From assembly GCA_032622095.1 (NCBI GenBank), contig CP136063.1, positions 32,056,987-32,120,986 on the forward strand: 64,000 nucleotides of DNA, read 5' to 3'. The notes beneath the pieces are model-generated. The model did no database searches. It saw nothing but the letters and a program-made list of their open reading frames with translations, and was not told where the DNA came from. The stretch's first letter is position 1. Each line of letters starts with the position of its first letter. This DNA is from Siphonodentalium dalli. Its lineage: Eukaryota > Mollusca > Scaphopoda > Gadilida > Siphonodentaliidae. The translations under genes were made by a program, and so were the position numbers. This document shows positions 51,865-62,332 of this stretch, one piece after another.

Positions 51865-52262
51865 TCATACCATTATAATACACCATACGCATGCTGGTGA
51901 GCTGATACACCATTCTAATATGGTGTAATATACGATATCGGTCTACTATACACCATTATGATATATGATACATGTGTCTGTCTCTGCCTATACACAATTA
52001 TAATATATGATATGCGGTGTCGGTCAACTATGCACCATTATAATATATGATAAGTCTGTCGGTCTACTGCACACCATTATAATATACACTGTACACCATT
52101 ATAATATACAATATGTGGGTCGGTCTAATACACATCATTATAATATATATTACAAATTATAGTAGACTGACATGCATATCGTATATTATAGTGATGTAGA
52201 GTAGACCGACACAAGTGTTGTATATTATGATGGTGAATAGTAGACTGACATGTGCACCGTAC
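51865..52262. repeat. Irregular 50-60-bp repeat that changes orientation
   Basis: Units of the form CGGTCTACTATACACCATTA followed by TAATATATGATAT repeat down to about 52,140. After that the units are reversed: ATTATAGTGATG with AGTAGACCGACAC, then TATTATGATGGTG with AGTAGACTGACATG. The array can therefore fold back on itself. It lies in the intron before exon D. Confidence 0.65.
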
Positions 52263-54237
52263 CACTATAATCAAAGTAACTGACTTGAAAAATGGAGTGC
52301 TAACCCGGTAATGACGACAGTATTACTAGTTGTATACAGTATCAACAGAGGTATCGAAATAACCACAGTAGTGGAGTTGTGGTACCGTTCGCTTATGAAA
52401 CCGCAGTTTATTAGGGATCGTCACACCGGCAAAAAGTTAAAGAAATCAATATGTCCATGCGGATCTTGTTAAAGATATGGTAAGCATTGCGGTGGGTTTC
52501 ACTGTTAAGATAGTCACATCCATTAAACCGCCATTAACAGAAGTAATTTATTTTTGACAAATTTTGTTCTTATGCCAATCTTAAATATCAAGTAAATTGC
52601 GGCATGTTATTGTCATTTTAATAATTAATCTGTGTTATGTGAACAAACGCCATGTTACGTAAAACAAACAGTATGTAAAGAGTATGCAATAAGCAAAACT
52701 CAACACTGAGGAGACCCCCCCCCCCATTAATTAAACTTTTGTTAGAAATGCCACCGGGTTGTATACAACATACCGGTATACATGTAGCTATCGATAATCT
52801 TCATATCTAAAGATTTCAGTGTTTAATGGGTCACCATGAATCACTCTTCTAAATGAACACCACGATGTTGAGTGTTTTGCATATCGGTCACTATTTATGA
52901 GCTATATATAAACAAACGCTTGGCTCACAGAAAGTGTTTTGTTGATAATAACACATTCATATGATCATATATCCTATAGGCTATACTATTAGTATATTTT
53001 TGAGGTGATTTTCATAATTTGGTAACTTATTTATGAATTATAACCTACATGTACATGTATAACGAAGGGCATCCATGCCTTCCAGTTTCCACAGATATAT
53101 AAGGAGAATCAATGCATTTTATTTTCATGCTGGCGAATCCGGATTGCATGCATCGTGGTGCAACAGTGGTACATGCCAGAATCTTGCGCTATCCCTCAGA
53201 ATTGATAATGAGTAAGTGTTGAGCAAATATTAATGGGTAAATTAATTAAAATAAGCTAACAATTCACAATTTTCTTCTGAAAATTTACATTTTAATATTT
53301 CGCGACATAATTTTCACCAATAAAAACATATTTGTTGCATTGCAGAGTTAACCGTATCTGTAGATATGTTATGATTCAAATGAATGTTGTTGAGCATATT
53401 TCAAGCAATTTAAATGAAATTTTTCTTCACACAATAACTAAAATTTACAATTTTTAGGATTTTAACCTGCCTCATTTTGATCAGCAATTGTTGTGCACAC
53501 TGATTGAACGTCTATAATCACTCGATAGGTCAAATTATGCCTTGACCATGCCAGAATCTGGCTAGAAATTGGACAAACAATATTTTTTTGGTGTTGACAA
53601 AATTAACATGGGAATCTCCATAGACAACGGTAAAATTGCGATAAAAACTAAAATAATGCGAAATGAAAGTCGTCATTCGCTAGCCTGGTGCAGAATAATA
53701 TACGAGTCATGTTCTATAAGATATGTCGTTTTCATTCGATTAATTAGTTTCGTAATTAACGGATCAATGACAATCAAAACATTCTAATTTCTACCGCAGA
53801 CGAATTTCACTGCCGAAAGTTTATAATTGTCAACAACTCACCTTTCACATATAGAATGCGAAAGAAATCTACAGTCATTAAAGATCCATAATATAAATAC
53901 TCGTATATACGTAATTAAAACATGAATTACAGACAAAAGGATGAGATTTAACGATGAAATGCTATAGAAATTCCCCACTTCAGTTGCACGGAAAACCCCC
54001 CTCAAATTCAAGCTGCCTGTGATTCTAAAAATAGAGCAACGTTACGTATGGGATGCCGATAAAGGCAGATCGGTGATTGGTCGGAACTTTTGACAAAGAT
54101 TTGACAAATTTTTGACAATCCGGACAGCGGGTTGGTCGATGCCACAGTGAAGATCGCGGAGAAGGGAGCGCAAGGGACCATCGCCAATGTTCTCTGTTGG
54201 GATTCCAATTGTTCGCTTATTAAATATGCACATATGC
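52263..54237. other. Intron, mostly featureless
   Basis: AT-rich. Contains a C-rich tract near 52,715. A GC-richer stretch at 54,122-54,200 has open frames on both strands but no recognisable motif. Confidence 0.45.
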
Positions 54238-54715
54238 TTAAAGGTACTCAATCCGAAAAGAGGATCTCCATCTCAACAGATTCCAACAACAACAATCCGA
54301 TCAGAGGGTCCGATATTACTATTTCTTTGGCTTCGGGGGTAAAAAATATTTTATTCGAGTCGAGGAACCCATTAAACAAAGCTCAGAGTAATTAGATATT
54401 GATTTTTGAAATTTGTTAATTGCTCGAGATGAGTACTAATAACTGCGGTCAATTTGGTAACCTGCTCGAGATTTTACGCCGAAACTCTATTCAAACAGAC
54501 AAGGATGGATAACTCTATAATCAGGGTACGCAATTTTGACTGTCTTCTGGGCCAGAAAGAATTCCCGATAATGAAAAATAATATATTTCTAAAATCGATA
54601 TCTAACAAATCTGAGCTTTGATGGGTGACTTCCTTGACTCGAATCGAATATTTTTGACCACCGAAGCCATTGAAATAGTAATTGAGAGGAGTTTTATCGG
54701 ATTGAGTACCTTTAA
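54238..54715. mobile_element. Fold-back element, best-preserved copy
   Basis: The ends are TTAAAGGTACTCAATCCGA and TCGGATTGAGTACCTTTAA, an exact 19-bp inverted repeat including TTAA. The inverted homology runs deep: left ACTATTTCTTTGGCTTCGG, CGAGTCGAGGAACCCATTAA and AAAGCTCAGA against the reverse complement of the right arm, with moderate divergence. There is a spacer of about 130 bp and no transposase. Confidence 0.78.
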
Positions 54716-55057
54716 GGTGCAGTTGGGTTTTGGATCCCAGTTAATGAAAATATCATTGAAATAATCGGTTTCCCCCAATAAACATCCATATATTCAATAT
54801 ACATGTTTTTTCCAGCAGAGTTAGGTACTCCATATTAACATTTTTACACTAATTTAAAATAAATACAAAAAGTTTGATTTACAAGAACAATGGACAATAG
54901 ATAGTACTTACTAATCTGATTTTCAACATTTGTATACATATATTCTCATATTGGCTAGATCTACCAATATCTCCACATGCATATGACTAAACATGTAACA
55001 CAGTAAGTTTCATATGAAGAGACAAAAGTCTAACAGTGTTTTCTTTCTAATTCACAG

Positions 55058-55283
55058 GTTTCACCATTTCTCACCCTGACTCCATGGGGATTATTAATGC
55101 ACGTGGCGAGTATGGCGTCCCATCTGGCGATGCCACGAGCCATGTTACGAAGGACTCTCCGAAGCCATTCAACATCAACAGTGCACAGATTTGGCAGTGA
55201 CAGAAGTAATATGGACAGAAGAGCCAGAGTTTCCAGACCATGCCTTCTGATATCGATGGATGTCATTGTGGCGGCTAAGCTAG
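55058..55283 (+). CDS. Exon D of the unrecognised gene
   Basis: The acceptor is TTTCTAATTCACAG and the donor GTAGGT. It encodes 75 residues, including TPWGLLMHVASMASHL, an arginine/serine-rich middle (RRTLRSHSTSTVHRFGSD) and SMDVIVAAKL, leaving one base. Reading past the donor meets a stop after two codons. Confidence 0.72.
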
Positions 55284-55817
55284 GTAGGTAATGTGGCTAA
55301 TTTATGGCCTTAGTTCTAGGTTCAATTTAGAAATAAATTTTACCAAATATTGAATGTTTCCCCAAGAATAAACATACAGTAAAATGATGGCAAATAGTAA
55401 TATATGTAGAATGATGATGGTAAGAATTAACGAATGTTCGATACTCAACACATCATGTGGCAATGGTTTTGGTGCGCAATTGATTAACGATAACATTCAA
55501 CATCGAAATCAAAGTGTGGAGTATTTGCGAGCGCTATATTGGGTAATTTTAATGAAAGTTCATTTACTGTTCTCCCCTGTGTTGAGTGTTTTGCATACGT
55601 ACTCTATCAGGACATGGCTTGGTTTACTAATGGGCGTACAATCTTGTAGATATGGCATGAATACCTATGATATGTACATAAGAAGAAAATCTGTCTATAA
55701 GATTCAGCTGAATCATACTCCCAAAATAAACCTTGTCAAACTATATATTAATGCTCATCAGTCTACTTGCAATTTTGTATTAAAACAATGTACTAACATT
55801 ATTTATTTTTCATTCAG

Positions 55818-55900
55818 AGATGATACAGCGAATGGAGGTTTTGAGGTCTCGAGAGCTGTTTGGAGGCGATGCCAAGAAAAGAAGAGCAAGATTATACTAA
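55818..55900 (+). CDS. Exon E, terminal coding exon
   Basis: The acceptor is TTTTTCATTCAG. Joined to the single base from exon D it encodes EMIQRMEVLRSRELFGGDA, then a basic tail KKRRARLY and TAA at 55,898-55,900. The 3' UTR continues into 57 kb. Confidence 0.7.
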
Positions 55901-57150
55901 ATGTTTGGAGGTGGACCCCCTCCCCCGTCAAACAATGGTGTATATCACCATGTATTAATTGTCTCTAGCGGGAGACAAAATTTAAACCGTTCTGTATAAA
56001 ATGCAGATTTATCCCCTCTTTACTGTCAACTAATTTGGAACGTACGTCACTTCCCTAATTGGTTCGATTAACAAATTCATTCCTCCTCATAATTTACAGA
56101 GCATAACTTTAAGTCGGACGAATAAGGAGTCCACGGTGTGTAGGAGGAGCGATAACTCTATTGACTAAATGACAAAATATTTTAAAGGGACCCGACACAT
56201 TCGCAGTTGTTCATGATGTGCAAACAAACATAGAAGTCTATAGGCACTGAACTGTAGAGTATGTAGAGTTATCTGGATAAATTGCTGATGTCTGGTGTTA
56301 CATGTATACCTCGAAATACTTATCTCACAGACTTTTATAAACTTTATTTTATTTCGTTTGAACCCACGTCGAATGGCCTGGTGTCCCTTTAACTAAACTT
56401 ACTGTATATGGTGATACCTCCCTCATCGATAAATTAAGTCAATTGCATGCAACGCCCCTTTTTGACCAGAAACAGAAACGTATATACACCAGTGGGAGTT
56501 ACCCCTACCAAATTCCTTTTTCACCCCGGGTAAAGCATTTCATTGTGAAATCTGAATTATAGAAATTTTACGTGTGTGATTATATATTGATGAATTTACT
56601 CTAAAATTTGGTCTCTCTCTCCTTGTTCTTTATAAAGTAGCATATATGTGGTATAAAACGATAGAGTCGGAAGAAATAAGTTATCTGAAGTTTTCCCATT
56701 GTACCAGAAATTGTATTGATATTATGATTATACCAGCAAAATGTGTTGACCATATCCAATAATAAAGTAGATCAATATGCGTGTTATTGAAATTAGCAAT
56801 AATAACTCTGTCGTGATGAAATGAAAATTGGTCATCTCCAAATGTTTGTTTGTTAATTACTTGTAAGTCGCAGTTATATACTAATACTTAAAGGAGAGAG
56901 AATCCACTTTCATTTTGTAACCTCATAACAATTATGTATATATTATCTATGTCAATGTATACCCCGCCTGTTATATTATGTATTGTGTTCTCAAACACTG
57001 TTTTTACAGTTCAATGAGAAATAAACATATTGAATTGAAATTGAGGTGATCTGAGCAAGAGGAGATTGTGATTGTATTTCGAGACTTGTTTGGAGGTGTT
57101 CTGTTTTTGTAAATATTGTTATTTAATAAAGTTTGTAAAATAAAAGACAA
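55901..57150 (+). other. Probable 3' UTR and poly(A) signals of the unrecognised gene
   Basis: No further coding frame continues after TAA at 55,900. AATAAA signals occur at 57,020-57,025 and 57,125-57,130. The first, after a long UTR of about 1.1 kb, is a plausible end, but transcript data are lacking. Confidence 0.4.
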
Positions 57151-57859
57151 TTAGTTACGATACCATGAACTTCCAACCTTAATATGCACACTGATCCAAG
57201 TGCTACCACAGCCGAGTATACCGACCACAACATACCAGGGCAATTGTCGTAATGGGGGAAGTTGGCATTTTATATTCAGATCTTTATTCAGTGATCTCGA
57301 ATGTACGGTGGCTGATTTGCGACATGCACACAACAATATATTATCTCGACATAATTATCTCGACATCTCATGATAATATCTCGAGATCTCGACATATTAT
57401 CTCGAGATCTCGACTCAATTATCTCGAGATCTCGACATATTATCTCGAGATCTCGACTTAATTATCTTGAGATCTCGACATACCATGGATATTTAAACAT
57501 CTAATGTAGTGGCAATGTGACAACAACCAAGATGTAACTCGAGCAGGTCGCTCTCTGTCTCACTCAAACTGTCTAATCTTCTCCCCTATCTCTCATTCTT
57601 CCCGGTACATACAAATCGACTTGGTTCAAATCCGGGAATCTCGATTGATAATCTCTCTCACTCTCTCTTCCACTCTCTCACCCTGTCTGTCTGTCTCCCT
57701 CGCTCCAATGGACTTGGTTCAAATCCGGGAATCGAATCCGGCTTATTCTCGACTGATAATCTGGGACTCTGTGTCTGTCTCTTTCCCACTCTATACCCCT
57801 CTGTCTGTATGTCTGTCCCTCTCTCTCTCCCCCCTCTCTCTCTCTCTCTCTCTCGAAAC

Positions 57860-58420
57860 AAAATGAAAACGACCAAACCGATTTCGATGAAACTTGGTAT
57901 GTGAGGTACTTTCGGCCATAGAGTGGCATGGGCCTGTTAATTTGCCCATGCAATGTGACCTTGAGCTTGAAAGCGGGTAATTTCAAGGTCAAAAGCCCGA
58001 ATATCACGGGATTTCGATGAAACTTGGTATATGGAGGTGCCTTCGGCCGGGGAGTGGCATAAACCTATGTGGGGGTACTTTCGTATGGGGAGTCTCATAA
58101 GCATATTCATTTGCCCATGTGACGTGACATTGACCTTGAAATCGGACCAATTCAAGGTCAAATCGCCAATTTTGATGGGATTTCGACGAAATTTTATACA
58201 TAGGGTTACTTTTGTTCACTGAGTGTTTTGGCCGGGTCAAATTGTGACCCCGACCTGACCTTTACCTTCAAAATGATCAATTCAAAGTCAAATCAGGTAA
58301 AACCCAATGGATTTCGACAGGCACGTTTGTCGGGTACTTTTGGACTGGTCAAATCTTGACCCCAATTGACCTTCAAAATGGACAATTCAAGGTCAAAGCC
58401 CAGACGAAGTCGGGTCACCT
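57860..58420 (+). repeat. Tandem degenerate repeat with AAGGTCA motifs
   Basis: At least four units start GATTTCGATGAAACTTGGTA or a variant (57,878, 58,010, 58,177 and 58,310), about 130-165 bp apart. Each contains a GGTACTTTCGGCC-like segment, TTTGCCCATG, GTGACCTTGA and a TTCAAGGTCAAA end. They occupy the centre of the large inverted-repeat element. I associate TTCAAGGTCAAA repeats with bivalve genomes. Confidence 0.6.
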
Positions 58421-58642
58421 TCTAGTATATATATATATATATTTCCTTCGTTAGCCACTGATCATACGAAAGGCGAGTATTGACTCAGTTCCGGAACCCA
58501 AATCCGGGTTATTCTCAATCGATGATCTGGGACTCGCGTCTATGTCCCCATCTCTCTCTCTCTCCCCTCTGTATGTCTGTCAGTCTCTCCCCCTCTCTCT
58601 CTCATTCGCTCATTAACTCCTGATCATATATATATATATAAA

Positions 58643-58912
58643 CTTAGGCGCACAAACTACATGATAAATTAATGTGGTTTCACTGGTTTGTGTGCCTAAG
58701 CTGACAGAACATACCATGTACGTGACTATGGGCGCACTTGGGGCACTTATCAATATGATAACACCAATTAGAGACCCATCAAATCTTTAATGTCATATAG
58801 AGAACTGATGACCATTCCTTCCTACATGTACCCGACGAAGGCTGTATAGCCGAAAGCTAGTACGACATTAAAGATTTGATGGGTCTTTAATTGGTGTTAT
58901 CATATTGATAAG
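58643..58912. mobile_element. Nested small fold-back sequences
   Basis: Two inverted pairs sit side by side. CTTAGGCGCACAAAC (58,643-58,657) pairs with 58,686-58,700 (14 of 15). A 49-bp arm at 58,746-58,794 pairs with 58,864-58,912 (48 of 49 by eye) around a 69-base loop that itself contains the short hairpin-like GGCTGTATAGCC. The long arms have barely diverged, so the insertion is young. TATATATA tracts lie on both sides. Confidence 0.75.
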
Positions 58913-58966
58913 AACTTCCTATTAGACCAGACCCATACGACTAAAGATATCAACACCAAATATATA

Positions 58967-58983
58967 TATATATATAAATTTAA

Positions 58984-59026
<43 letters not shown>

Positions 59027-59060
59027 TAGAGAGAGACAGACATACAGACAGACAGATAGA
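58967..59060. repeat. TA and GA microsatellites
   Basis: A run of TA dinucleotides is followed by a run of about 17 GA units and GACA-type repeats. This is part of the purine-rich right arm of the large inverted-repeat element. Confidence 0.85.
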
Positions 59061-59775
59061 GGGAGATATAGTGGGAAAGAGACAGACACCAGTCCCAGAT
59101 TATCAATCAAGAATAAGCCGGATTCGATTCCTGGATTTGAACCAAGTCAATTGGAGCAAGGGAGACAGACAGAGTGAGATAGAGAGAGTGAGAGAGAATG
59201 GGTGAGAGGGAGGGACAAAGTCACAGATTATCAATCGAGATTCTCTGATTTGAACCAAGTCGATTTGTTTACCCGGACTCATGAGAGAACGAGAGAGAGG
59301 GAGAGTGCGAGAGAACGGGAGAGCACGGGAGAGCGCGAGAGAGAGAGATAGATGGGAGACAGACAGACAGTTTGAGTGAGAGACAGAGAGCGACTTGCTC
59401 ATGTTCCATCTTGGTTGTTGTCACATTGCCACTACATCAGATGTTTAATTTAATATGCATGTCATGTCAAGATCTCCAGATAATTAAGTCGAGATCTTGA
59501 GATAATAAATCAAGATCTCGAGATAATCATCTCGAGATCTCAAGATAATATGTCGAGATCTCGAGATAATATCTCGAGATCTCGACATAATAACTTTAGA
59601 TCTCGAGATAATTAAGTCGAGATCTCAAGTTATTATATCGAGATCTCAAGATAATTAACTCGAGATCTCGAGATAATTTCGAGATCTCGAGATAATTAAG
59701 TCCAGATCTCGAGCTAATTATGTCCAGATCACGAGATAATATATGTTGTGTGCATGTCGCAAATCAGCCACCGTA

Positions 59776-60900
59776 TGAATGAGACTTTTCAGTTTGACAA
59801 ACTTGGTATCTGACAAGAACAACAAGAGTTCTTTTTGTCAGAACACCCTGACCAGGTTGCGATCCCCAGTCCGCTAGTACGAGAGACCAGTACGGTACTT
59901 ATCAGCTTCCCATGTCCCTTTTTTTAATATAGTGCCATTAATTGATAAAGAGCGTTATACCCTTTTTGTTTTTAACTGAATTTGATTTGTTTTGAAATTT
60001 TATATCAAAATTCAAATTAAATATTGTTAAAAGTTATTAATTTGAAGTTTGATTTTTATCTGATTTGAAATTAGATATTTTTTAAACTGTAGAAATGGAA
60101 TAAACTGATAAAACAGACATTTAATTTAGTCTGACTAGGCACGATTGTTTAGACTCTATGTCAGTATGTGCACGAACGACGAAACAGTACGTTTGTAGAC
60201 TAATATACTCGCCTGTGATATCGGAATCAATCATTTTGTCAAGCATATATGTTTTAGATATATTTGGAAATATCGCCATGGTGTTTTAATACCGGTAGAC
60301 AAATGTGCAATAGTAATTTTTTTAAAATGAACCTCACATTTTTAAAACGATTAACGAAATCGAAAGAAAATGTCGCATTTCCGTTGTCTCGCGTCGGTTC
60401 GAGTGACAGCAGTCGAGCATAGTCAGTGTGCGACCACCGTAATATTAGTAGTTATACAAATACAATAAAAACACATATAAAAACACATTTAAAAACTTCA
60501 AAATAGCTAGTTTCGATAAATTAGAACTTACTGAAATTATTCTGATGATTCAGATAATGCGAATTATTGGGCTGACTTGGATAAAAATGTATAGGGCTTA
60601 CGTGAACCCAGCCGCTAGATTGGGCATGTAACAGCCGTACCAAGGTGTACCAGTGATAAGCCAAGGTACGGCAAATGGATATATAGTTTTCGATGCTCAC
60701 GTTTCGTGCCATATATGTCTGCGGTGCAGACCCCGGACTACAACTTTAACTCACTTAATTCCACTGGTGTTTCCGCCCCCGTGCCTGTATAATAATGTAT
60801 GCAATATTATGTACATATACTGGATAAAAGTTTTCAATTATTCATAAAAATCAAATATGTTGTAGAAATTGAGGAAAATTTACAACCACTGTGGGGATAG
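59776..60900. other. No gene recognised
   Basis: AT-rich intergenic DNA with no long frame carrying a known motif. Short inverted motifs such as GTACCAAGGTGTACC near 60,638 were seen but have no interpretation. Confidence 0.5.
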
Positions 60901-60929
60901 TTTTGTGATCATTTTTGTAGATTAAAATA

Positions 60930-61830
60930 TGGCATTAACCATTGGAGGACATTCTGTGTAATTTGGTTGTTTCCCAGGTCTTTTCTATCAATTCCGATTT
61001 TGTTGCCCGTCGTTAAGAAACTTGTCAACATTAAATCATTTGTGTAAGACGTCTAATTAATACTTTCATTCTCATTAAGGTGTATCAAAGCATGAAGCTG
61101 AAGCTGAAGTACTCAACTGAAAGTTCTTATAAAGTCTTAAAAGACATGAAAATAACAGCTTCTTACCGATTGGAAGCCCTCAGAGATAATCCTCTCATGA
61201 CCATGTCGCAAATAGCAGAGGATTGGCCCAAAGCGATCAGGCTTCAGTTGAAGTATTCAACTGAAAGTTCTTATAAAGTCTTAAAAGACATGAAAATAAC
61301 AGCTTCTTACCGATTGGAAGCCCTCAGAGATAATCCTCTCATGACCATGTCGCAAATAGCAGAGGATTGGCCCAAAGCGATCAGGCTTCAGTTGAAGCCC
61401 TCAGAGATAATCCTCTCATGACCATGTCGCAAATAGCAGAGGATTGGCCCAAAGCGATCAGGCTTCAGTTGAAGCCCTCAGAGATAATCCTCTCATGACC
61501 ATGTCGCAAATAGCAGAGGATTGGCCCAAAGCGATCAGGCTTCAGTTGAAGTACTCAACTGAAAGTTCATATAAAGTCTTGCAAGATATGAAAACAACAG
61601 CTTTTTACCGATTTACAGCTGCTGTGGGGGTAATTTTGTAGTTTTTTTTTATGAAGATTGAAATATGATATTAACTATTGGAGGACATTCTGATGTCTTT
61701 TCTATTAATTCCGATTGTGTTGCCCAAGTCAGTAAGAAAATTGTCGACATTAAATCATTTGTGTAAGACGTCTAATTAATGCTTTCATTCTCATTAAGGT
61801 GTATCAAAGTATGAAGCTGAGGTAATAAGA
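60930..61830 (+). repeat. Segmental duplication of about 719 bp within the transposase pseudogene
   Basis: The stretch with TTGGAGGACATTCTG-type sequence, TCTTTTCTAT, AACATTAAATCATTTGTG, TAAGACGTCTAATTAAT and TCATTCTCATTAAGGTGTAT (about 60,930-61,095) recurs at about 61,650-61,815. TGTGTAAGAC lies at 61,041 and 61,760, an offset of 719. The second copy is diverged and leads into the part of the gene interrupted by MITE B. Confidence 0.75.
61103..61550 (+). repeat. Coding tandem repeat: two 144-bp and two 77-bp units
   Basis: A 48-residue unit (YSTESSYKVLKDMKITASYR then LEALRDNPLMTMSQIAEDWP) is present twice in frame (144 bp). It is followed by two shorter 77-bp units covering only the second half, at 61,397 and 61,474, and then a final diverged first half. 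Since 77 is not a multiple of three, the short units shift the frame. The copies are almost identical, so the expansion is recent. Confidence 0.85.
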
Positions 61831-61902
61831 CTGCAATTAAAATATTGAACTGAAAGTGCAACTAAAGTACTAAAAGACATGCGAGTAATAGCATACCACA
61901 GA

Positions 61903-62136
61903 TTAACCCTTTGAGTGCCAGGTCGATTTTTGTATCAACCCATATACCCTGTGCCAATGCATTCTCTTATATATGCGAGTCGACCATAGGTCGCCTCGCA
62001 TATATAAGAGAATGCATTGGCTTTACATTTTTTTTTTTTTTTTTACAATTTTAGTAATTTATTCTTCTATTCTTTAACATACTTATTTTGTAGGTTTAGG
62101 GCCGATCAGATCGGCCCCTGGCACTCAAAGGGTTAA
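61903..62136. mobile_element. piggyBac-like MITE, family B
   Basis: The 226-bp element (61,907-62,132) is flanked by TTAA. Its inverted ends CCCTTTGAGTGCCAG and CTGGCACTCAAAGGG differ from family A after the first six bases. It holds a single 69-bp hairpin module (61,953-62,021), a T-rich stretch, and a short perfect hairpin GGGCCGATC-A-GATCGGCCC. It interrupts the MULE-type reading frame: the flanks rejoin as YHRLKAL, matching SYRLEAL of the neighbouring coding repeat. Confidence 0.88.
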
Positions 62137-62257
62137 AGGCACTTTGAGCGAATACATCCATGACAATGGTACAGATTGCAGAGGAAATGGCCAAAACTAT
62201 TCAATACCACAAGCGCCGTGAGAATCAGGATCAGCAGTAGGAATGCTCCCAAAACTG

Positions 62258-62332
62258 GATTCGTATGCAAGGATGGCAAAAAGGATTCGTATGCAAGGAT
62301 GGCAAAAAGGATTCGTATGCAAGGATGGCAAA
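62258..62332 (+). repeat. 25-bp tandem repeat, three copies
   Basis: The unit GGATTCGTATGCAAGGATGG plus CAAAA is repeated at 62,258, 62,283 and 62,308, with a fourth start at 62,333 that diverges. It lies in the transposase pseudogene just before the catalytic core and shifts the frame. Confidence 0.92.

Larger units (their letters stand above)
47522..55900 (+). pseudogene. Last five coding exons of an unrecognised gene, disrupted in the second
   Basis: Exons 47,522-47,643, 48,175-49,029, 49,316-49,413, 55,058-55,283 and 55,818-55,900 all have consensus acceptor and donor sites, and their phases (0, 1, 0, 1) agree. Removing one MITE with one TTAA, and eight of nine 35-bp repeats, from the second exon leaves 726 coding bases from the first ATG to TAA, an exact multiple of three (241 residues). 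The protein would be mostly helical and leucine-rich, with segments GSPFLPSLCSPVRDMLALV, GEDPPPRGVPLLVLELL, TPWGLLMHVASMASHL and a basic end GDAKKRRARLY. The first exon begins with two bases before ATG, so exons may exist upstream. I do not recognise the family. As assembled it cannot make the full protein; an intact allele may exist. Confidence 0.7.
57304..59775. mobile_element. 2.47-kb inverted-repeat element with nested repeats
   Basis: The first 32 bases, starting TACGGTGGCTGATTTGCGAC, are repeated exactly in reverse complement at the right end (to 59,775). The homology continues inward in both arms through clusters of TTATCTCGAGATCTCGAC repeats (57,340-57,485 and about 59,465-59,750), then CAATGTGACAACAACCAAGA, GTCGCTCTCTGTCTC, and two TTGGTTCAAATCCGGGAAT segments in CT-rich DNA. 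Arms are roughly 550-650 bp. The centre differs and holds other repeats. No transposase frame and no convincing target duplication were found; the flanks GAATG and TGAATG are only suggestive. Confidence 0.75.

Noticed and set aside
53100-53225. Possible exon with FHAGES, reminiscent of adenosine deaminase-like growth factors
   Set aside because: Only about five residues match; the residues that should follow in that family are absent and splice sites are unclear.
54008-54395. Overlapping frames on both strands near 54.1 kb
   Set aside because: GC-richer patch, but no motif and no splice sites in phase with exons C and D, which already join cleanly in phase 0.
55384-55968. 194-residue reading frame
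   Set aside because: It lies in an intron plus exon E read in the wrong frame. The spliced phase of exon E gives a sensible basic C-terminus, and this frame has no family motif.
57621-59402. Serine/leucine-rich and arginine/glutamate-rich frames
   Set aside because: Produced by CT- and GA-rich simple repeats in the arms of the large inverted-repeat element.
59860-59915. AGTACGAGAGACC resembling the sarcin-ricin loop of large-subunit rRNA
   Set aside because: The match is only about a dozen bases and the flanks do not resemble rRNA.
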